Below, piece by piece: positions 58,461 through 64,000 of a stretch of DNA of 64,000 bases; position 1 is the stretch's first letter, and the number at the start of each line of letters is the position of its first letter. The notes under the pieces were generated by a model, which did not search any database, was not told the origin of the DNA, and saw nothing but the letters and a program-made list of their open reading frames with translations. The DNA is taken from positions 77,332,186-77,396,185 of the forward strand of contig CM056743.1 of NCBI GenBank assembly GCA_029851415.1, given 5' to 3'. A program made the translations under genes and the position numbers. This DNA is from Eretmocerus hayati. Lineage: Eukaryota > Arthropoda > Insecta > Hymenoptera > Aphelinidae.

Positions 58461-61130
58461 TTGAATTGGGGACGAGGCCGGATTTGAGTGGTATCGATCC
58501 GGATTGGAATACTCTCATCCAATACACAGAAGTTGGATTGAAGCGGATAGGCACATTGAGGTTATCTCTTTATTTGGCTTTTGATGTGGATTGGATTGGA
58601 TTAATTCGAGCCGAGGGGCGTCTCACTGAATGGTAGCCTATGTTGCTGCTGGCCGCTGTTGGTCGCATGCGGTATGATTTCTCCTGCTGCGAATCCTCTC
58701 CAAGCAGCCTACAGCAGCCAGGCATGTGCCCGCATGTGCCTGGCAGCGTCGGGTAGCGAACTCGGCTGCCGCACGCACACTAGCACATACCTGTCCAGCT
58801 ATGGGCCACTTGGACAGGATAATTCATACCGCATGCGACCAACAGCGGCCGGCAGCAGAATCGGCTGCCATTCAGTGAGTTGCCCCTTGATTCGAGCACA
58901 AGGCCGGATTAGAATGGGATTGATTTGGATAGGAGTACATCCCACCAATACACCAAAGTTCGTTTGAAGTGGATAGGAGGTCTGTTCATCTACGTGTATT
59001 CTGCATTGGTGCGGATTAGATGAGTTCGATTCGGGAATGAGGTCGGATTGAAGTAATATTAGTCCGGATTGGAATATTACCACCCAATCCACAGAAGTTG
59101 GATTGAAGCGGATAGGAACATCGCGGTTCTCCCTGAATTTGGCTTTGGATGTGGATTCGATTGGATTCAATCGAGCCCAAGACCGGATTAGAATGGTATC
59201 GATTCAGATGAGAATACTCCCCTCCAATACGCAAATGCTGGACACGAGCGAATAGGCACACTGTTGCTTTACCTCCATTCGGCATTGAACGCGGATTGCA
59301 TTGCATTGAGTTGGGGACTAGGCCGAATCGAAGTGGTATTGATCCGGATGGGAATACTCTCATTCAATACACAGAAGTTCGATTGAAACGGATAGGCGCA
59401 TTGCTCTTCTCCCTCAATTTGGCTTCGAATGTGGATTGGATTGGATTGGATTCAATCGAGCACGAGGCCAGACTGGAGCGGGATTGATCCGGATTGGAAT
59501 ACTGCCATCCAATACAACTAAGTTGGATTGATGCGGATAGGCATATTGCTGCTCTACCTCTATACAGCATAAGAAGCGGATTGGATCGCATTGGATTAAG
59601 GACAATGACGGATTGAAATAGTATCGATCCGGATTGGAGTATTATCATCCAATACACAGGAATTGGATTGAAGCGGATAGGCACATTGCGGTACAACCTC
59701 AATTCAGCTCTGGATGCGGATTGGATTGGATTCAATCGAGCGCAAGGCCGGATTGACGTGGTGTTGATCTGGATTGGCATACTCTCATCCTATACACAGA
59801 AGTTGGTTTGAAGCGGATAGGCGCATTGCTCTTCTCCCTCAATTTGGCTTTGGATGTGGATTGGATTGGATTGGATTCATTTGAGCACAAGGCCGTACTG
59901 GAGTGGGATTGATCTGGTTGGTATACTTCCATCCAATACACCAAAGTTGGATTGAAGCGGATAGGCACACTGCTGCTCTAATACCTTCATTCGGCATTAG
60001 ATGCGGATTGGATCGTATTGAATTGAGGACAAGGCCGGATTGAAGTGGTATTGATCCGGATGGGAATACTTCCATCCAATACCCAAAAGTTGGATTGAAG
60101 CGGATAGAAAGACTGCTACTCTGTCCGTTCGACCTTGCATGCGGATTGGACTGGATTCAGTCAAGGACAAGCTTGGATTGGAGTGGTATTGATCCGGATC
60201 GGGTAACTTCCATCCAATACCTAAATTATGGATTGAAGCGGATAGGAAGACTGCTTCTTCAATCCCATCCGGCATAGGATGCGGATTGGACAGGATTCAG
60301 TCGAGGACAAGCCCGGATTGGGGAGGGGGGTATCGATACGGATTCGGAAACGTCTATCCAATACCCGAAAGTTGGATTGAAGCGGATAGAATGACTGCTT
60401 CTCTGCCTCCATCCGGCATTCGATGCCGATTGTACAAGATTAAGTCGAGGACAAGCCCGGATTGGAGTGGTATTGATCCGGATTGAGGAACTTCTATCCA
60501 ATACCACAAAGTTAGATTGAAGCGGATAGGAAGACTGCCTCTCTGACCCCATTCGGCATCGGATGCGGATTGGACAGGATTCAATCGATGAAATGCTCGG
60601 ATTGGAGTGGTATTGATCCGGATTGGGTCACTTCCACCCAATGCCCAAATCATTAATTGAAACGGATAGGGAGACTGCTTCTCCTACGTCATTCGGCATT
60701 GGCTGCGGATTGGACTGGATTCAATTGAGGCCAAGCCCGGATTGGGGTGGTATTGATCCGGATTGAGAAACGTCTATCCAATACCCAAAAGTTGGATTGA
60801 AGCGGACAGAAAGACTGCCCCTCCGCCTCCTTCGGCATTGGCTGCAGATTGGACTGGATTCAGTTGAGGCCAAGTCCGGATTGGGGTAGTATTGATCCGG
60901 ATTGGAATACTATCATCCAATACACCGAAGTCGGATTGAAGCGGATAGGCATATGGCGGTTCTACCCCAATCCGGCTTTGGCTAGGGATTGGATCGCGGA
61001 TTCGATCGAACACGTAGCCGGATTGAGATGGGATTCATTCGGATTGAAATACTCCTATTCAATACACCAATGTTGGATTTAAATGGTATTGACCCGGATT
61101 GAAGCGTTGGAAGTTGATGCATTCTTTTTG
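58461..61130 (-). repeat. Right-arm tandem array, ~140 bp unit
   Basis: Around 17 copies of a unit containing gatccggattggaatactctc, then ttggattgaagcggatagg..., with the latter motif recurring about every 140 bp (for example 59,670, 59,812, 59,953, 60,095). Motifs are complementary to those of the left arm (TTCAATCCG versus CGGATTGAA) but the unit differs in length and sequence. Past 61,130 the array grades into non-periodic related sequence. Confidence 0.85.
58611..58889. mobile_element. 279 bp hAT-like MITE nested in the satellite
   Basis: A GC-rich inverted repeat: the tcactgaatgg...gctgctggccgctgttggtcgcatgcggtatga arm is mirrored by the sequence ending ccattcagtga. The tips are ccgaggggcg and gccccttg. 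The flanking 7 bp ATTCGAG is duplicated (58,604-58,610 and 58,890-58,896). It is clearly different in base composition from the surrounding array. Confidence 0.75.
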
Positions 61131-61504
61131 GATTCACAGGGATCGGAGTCTCTCCCTAATTGTGTACTGGAACGGATTCGACTCAATCGTCCGTTTCGTC
61201 ATTGAGTTGTATTCGGCTCTAACCTCGTGAATACTGGATTGAACCGGATTACATTGAATCGAGATTTTGTTCATAGATTCGGATTCGTCTGTGATCTACC
61301 CATAAGTTCTATAGATGCGGATTCGGACGGATTCGTTTAATGCTTCAATCTCGCATTCAGCCGGACTAGGTCCCTCGGTGGATTCAAATCGATTGAACCT
61401 CAATGCCACTTTTCTCGCGTGCGGATAGACTTGGTAGATCCGGATTGGTTCGGACTCATCCGGATGGCTTTTCTATACGTTTCTATCCATCTCTTGCAGC
61501 AGGG

Positions 61505-62019
61505 CTTGGATAGTCAGCTCAATTTCCGGACAGTCAACATTTTCCTCACTTATCTTCTCAGCCGCGAAGTTTTTTTCATTTAAAAGCTCATCTCGGGTAA
61601 AAACGTAGCTCACCGCGTGCTCGGTAGGAATTTCCGACTTTTCCATCTCACCTGTACTTCGTGTGTATTCCCGCGTACCGTCCACTGACGGTGGTGTGAT
61701 CGATCTTGTACTAACGGTTTTCAAATCGTTTTCCTCGGATCTTCGTTTCCCATCACATAACGTACTGGGCTCACCCGCAGTGCAGTCGATCTCCATCGGG
61801 GGGGGGGGGGGTTGATTTTGGTGTAACTCGGGCCTTCTGATAAGTCGTACTGGGGTCCAACTCGCCCGGAAGTGGCTTCGAAGGGTTGGGTTCCTTATCT
61901 TTATTCTTTTTACTCCTAGGTTTTCGCGCACGTAATTTTTCCGCTGCATTAACTGGTTCTACTATATGGGTTTCAATTTCGTTCTGGTCATCGAGATTTG
62001 GCTGTGGCGCGGGCTTCAA
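61505..62019 (-). pseudogene. pol: Gypsy-2 pol N-terminus before the protease
   Basis: The frame opens at the gag stop in another phase (62,019) and is shifted at a 12-base G-run (61,800-61,811). The remainder ends in CPEIELTIQ, which is the start of the protease fold, and is cut by the satellite element. Low-complexity Lys/Pro- and Glu-rich sequence predominates, as in Gypsy-1. Confidence 0.75.
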
Positions 62020-63860
62020 TGCAACGGACTTTCGTTTCCCGGACGCTCAGAAACGTCTCCATCGTTTACATCCTCGATGTCGATTTTGTTGATCGATCGG
62101 CGCCGATCCTCGGTCCGAAACGTCTGGTTTCGTGGTGGACCAGCCTCTCGATCGTTATATGGTCGATCACGTGTCAGCAACTGGCGGGGTAGTGTGTTCG
62201 CGTTTTGATTCACGCTAGTGGATCGGTTCGTTTCCGGATACGGGGTTGAGGCACGGTGAGGATTTCTGCCTTGTCCGGCCGTAGGTTGGGGTGGCGTTTT
62301 TAAGAGGTCTCCAGAAGTATCTGCCCGGCGTGGCTTGCCATATGATCTTTGGTTGTTAGATTGTCCTCCGCGTGAAAAGCGTGCGTCATACGGTCGAGGT
62401 TGACCTTGACTCCTCGAGTATTGTCCCTCACCCCGAAAGTCGACATATTTTGCACCCTCGAGAGATGAGTTGAGTATCTTAGCTGAATCTAACTTTTCTA
62501 AAAGGGCGAGGAAATCGTCAAAGCAAACGCAATCTTTTATCAGCATGTCTTGCTGAATAGTATCGTCAAAATGACTCGACATTTTCTCCACGATCAGCCC
62601 CGGCGGGTAATTATCTGGTAATTCGATCACTTGGTTATAGAGTTTTGTTGCGTATTCAGCTCTACTCAAATTTCGTTCGGCTGCGTAACTCCCAAACTCA
62701 AGTGCGCGGTGTACTTTATCCGGTTCTCGTGGGTTCCAGTACTTTTCCATGAATCTTCCTCGAAAGTCATCTAACGCGAAGACTGAGCTCTCCACGTAGT
62801 ACCACCATTCACGAGCTGGGCCTTTAAGTGCTTGCCCGATTTCTAGCTTCATTGTCTCTTCATCGTAATTCAAAGCGTGCAAATATGTGGTCAGATCTTC
62901 CATGAAACGGGCGGGCCATTCATACGGGGCTGCGCAGAAAGTCGGAAGGTCCAATTTCACCTTCGGGTAAATTCAAGGTCGACTACACGTAGTGCCGTTG
63001 CCCTTGCGGGATATCTCCTTCAAATCGCTTCGCGTTCTTTCGACTTGGCTTGCCAAATCTCGGTGCCGATCATTCGATTGGTTGATGAGATTGTTACATC
63101 CGTCGATGAGCCCAGTGAGATTATCGATACATGTTGTGTTGTGCCCAACACGTTGATCCAAATCGCTTGCGAGTGCTTGAGTCTCAGTAGCAAGATTTGA
63201 TACATAACAGATGTCTTGCTCGACTACATCGGGTCGATGTGCGTGACTTTTGACTGTTTTTCCTGTCTCTACACTCAACTTCTCTGATTGAGCGCTTAGT
63301 TGTTCCAGCCGCGAGATTCTAAGTGATTGCTCATCCATCCGGGACTGAAAAGCTTGCTGCCTGTTTTTCATGTCCAACAAGATTCCGCTGGTATAGGGTT
63401 GAATATTAGCCCGCGTCTCTGTTCCGAACGGACTCGTCCCCATCCCAGCTCTCCGACTTCCCGAAGTAGGGCGCGGGAATTCGAAAATTTCGGGTCGTTG
63501 CTGAGGTTGCCGACCGTTAGATACTGCCGGGGGTGCGCTGCGTGGCGCTTCTGGCGACTCTGCGTATTGCTCATTACCTTGCCCGAGTACGCTATTTTCC
63601 AAAGGTATACGCGGATCCGCCAGCAAACGGTTTTCCCGATGGGCTTCATCGATTTCCAAGTTCGCGATGTCCCTCTGGCTCAGACTCCGGACCGTAGCAG
63701 GCGTTTGAGGCCTATTTTCCAGAGGTATGGGTAGACTTTTTCCTCGACCACGTTTACCGCCTCGCCCCCTGCCTACGCCAGGGGTATTTTTCTCCACGGG
63801 CGATATGACGTTGTCGTCAGCATCACGAGTTTCCTTATCGGATTTTCCTGAATCGGACAT
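62016..63860 (-). pseudogene. gag: Gypsy-2 gag
   Basis: The start is an ATG at 63,860. The N-terminal region is charged with a GRGRGGKRGRGK tract and a helical middle. An in-frame TGA lies at 62,973-62,975, immediately before the capsid-like domain (KLDLPTFCAAPYEW, WWYYVESSV, YWNPREPDKVHRALEFGSY). The C-terminal part is basic, Gln/Arg/Asn-rich, and ends in LH before the stop, exactly as in Gypsy-1. Pol begins there in another frame. Confidence 0.85.
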
Positions 63861-63953
63861 TTTGCCTGCTATTCTAACGTTTTAGAGTAGTATGTATGTC
63901 GTGGTTTTTGCGTATATAAGGCGTTGTGGAAAGTCAGAAAGTGTGTATTTGAC

Positions 63954-63990
<37 letters not shown>

Positions 63991-64000
63991 TTTTATAATC
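63861..64000. other. Gypsy-2 upstream sequence with an (AT)n run
   Basis: This short upstream region contains an (AT)n microsatellite at about 63,958-63,989. The 5' LTR should lie here or beyond the window edge. Confidence 0.5.

Larger units (their letters stand above)
54156..61504. mobile_element. 7.35 kb foldback-like element made of satellite arrays with 22 bp perfect TIRs
   Basis: The termini CCCTGCTGCAAGAGATGGAT(AG) at 54,156-54,177 and its exact reverse complement at 61,483-61,504 bound the element; the flanking dinucleotide CT (54,154-54,155 and 61,505-61,506) is duplicated. Deleting the element and one CT restores the retroelement protease frame. Inside are two different tandem arrays: about 94 bp units to about 58,460, then about 140 bp units with the shared CGGATTGAA-type motif in the opposite orientation. 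No transposase is present. Structurally it resembles foldback elements, whose inverted arms are tandem repeats. Confidence 0.85.

Noticed and set aside
58451..61082. ORFs on both strands in the ~140 bp array
   Set aside because: Same reason: tandem-repeat translation with no conserved protein.
54178..61130. CRISPR array
   Set aside because: Repeats are diverged, contiguous and lack unique spacers; eukaryotic satellite explains them.

Overview
The window looks like repeat-dominated intergenic DNA of an arthropod, most likely an insect. Reasons: spliced genes with 54-81 bp GT-AG introns, Ty3/gypsy and BEL/Pao retroelements, mariner-, hAT- and Mutator-like MITEs, and two Polinton (Maverick/adintovirus-like) elements. 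The Polinton gene set resembles those I know from parasitoid wasps and other Hymenoptera, but the order is an inference. I found no certain host gene, no rRNA or tRNA, and no bacterial gene.

Region 1 (1 to about 27,012) is one large Polinton, starting inside its left terminal repeat. Its terminal inverted repeats are arrays of about 195 bp tandem units. It carries a protein-primed family B DNA polymerase gene (1949-5905, spliced), a two-exon coiled-coil gene, a large uncharacterised Polinton protein gene, an A32/FtsK-like packaging ATPase, a PLA2-domain capsid-associated protein, an adenain-like protease, the minor (penton) and major (hexon) jelly-roll capsid genes, a possible DEDD-exonuclease-like gene, a small coiled-coil protein and a chromodomain retroviral-type integrase. 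It is an old copy. The polymerase, protease, hexon and ATPase carry frameshifts or stops, and three insertions sit inside it: a 1.43 kb foldback element, a 7.43 kb segment carrying a gypsy-like retroelement, and a 924 bp mariner-type palindromic MITE. Two of these insertions can be removed on paper to the base, because target-site duplications and reading frames agree.

Region 2 (about 27-49 kb) holds the polymerase gene of a second, divergent Polinton (about 32,063-47,089), with three introns. It is split by a TIR element (32,427-35,028, with a nested foldback) and by a full BEL/Pao element (35,492-44,473; 502-504 bp LTRs; 5 bp duplication CTAGT). The BEL element is itself hit by a 659 bp MITE with a 10 bp duplication. 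The flanks at 27.2-32 kb and 47.1-49 kb are mostly non-coding relics.

Region 3 (about 49.7-63.9 kb, minus strand) is a decayed Ty3/gypsy element of the same family as the one in region 1. It has gag, protease, RT-RNase H and integrase, plus unusual basic coiled-coil ORFs after the integrase. A 7.35 kb satellite-bearing element with 22 bp perfect terminal inverted repeats interrupts its protease. This insert is two tandem arrays in opposite orientation, a foldback-like architecture, itself interrupted by a 279 bp hAT-like MITE.

Nothing here works as a cellular pathway. The Polinton genes together encode virus-like replication, packaging, capsid and integration functions, and the rest is a nested-insertion record from which relative ages can be read.
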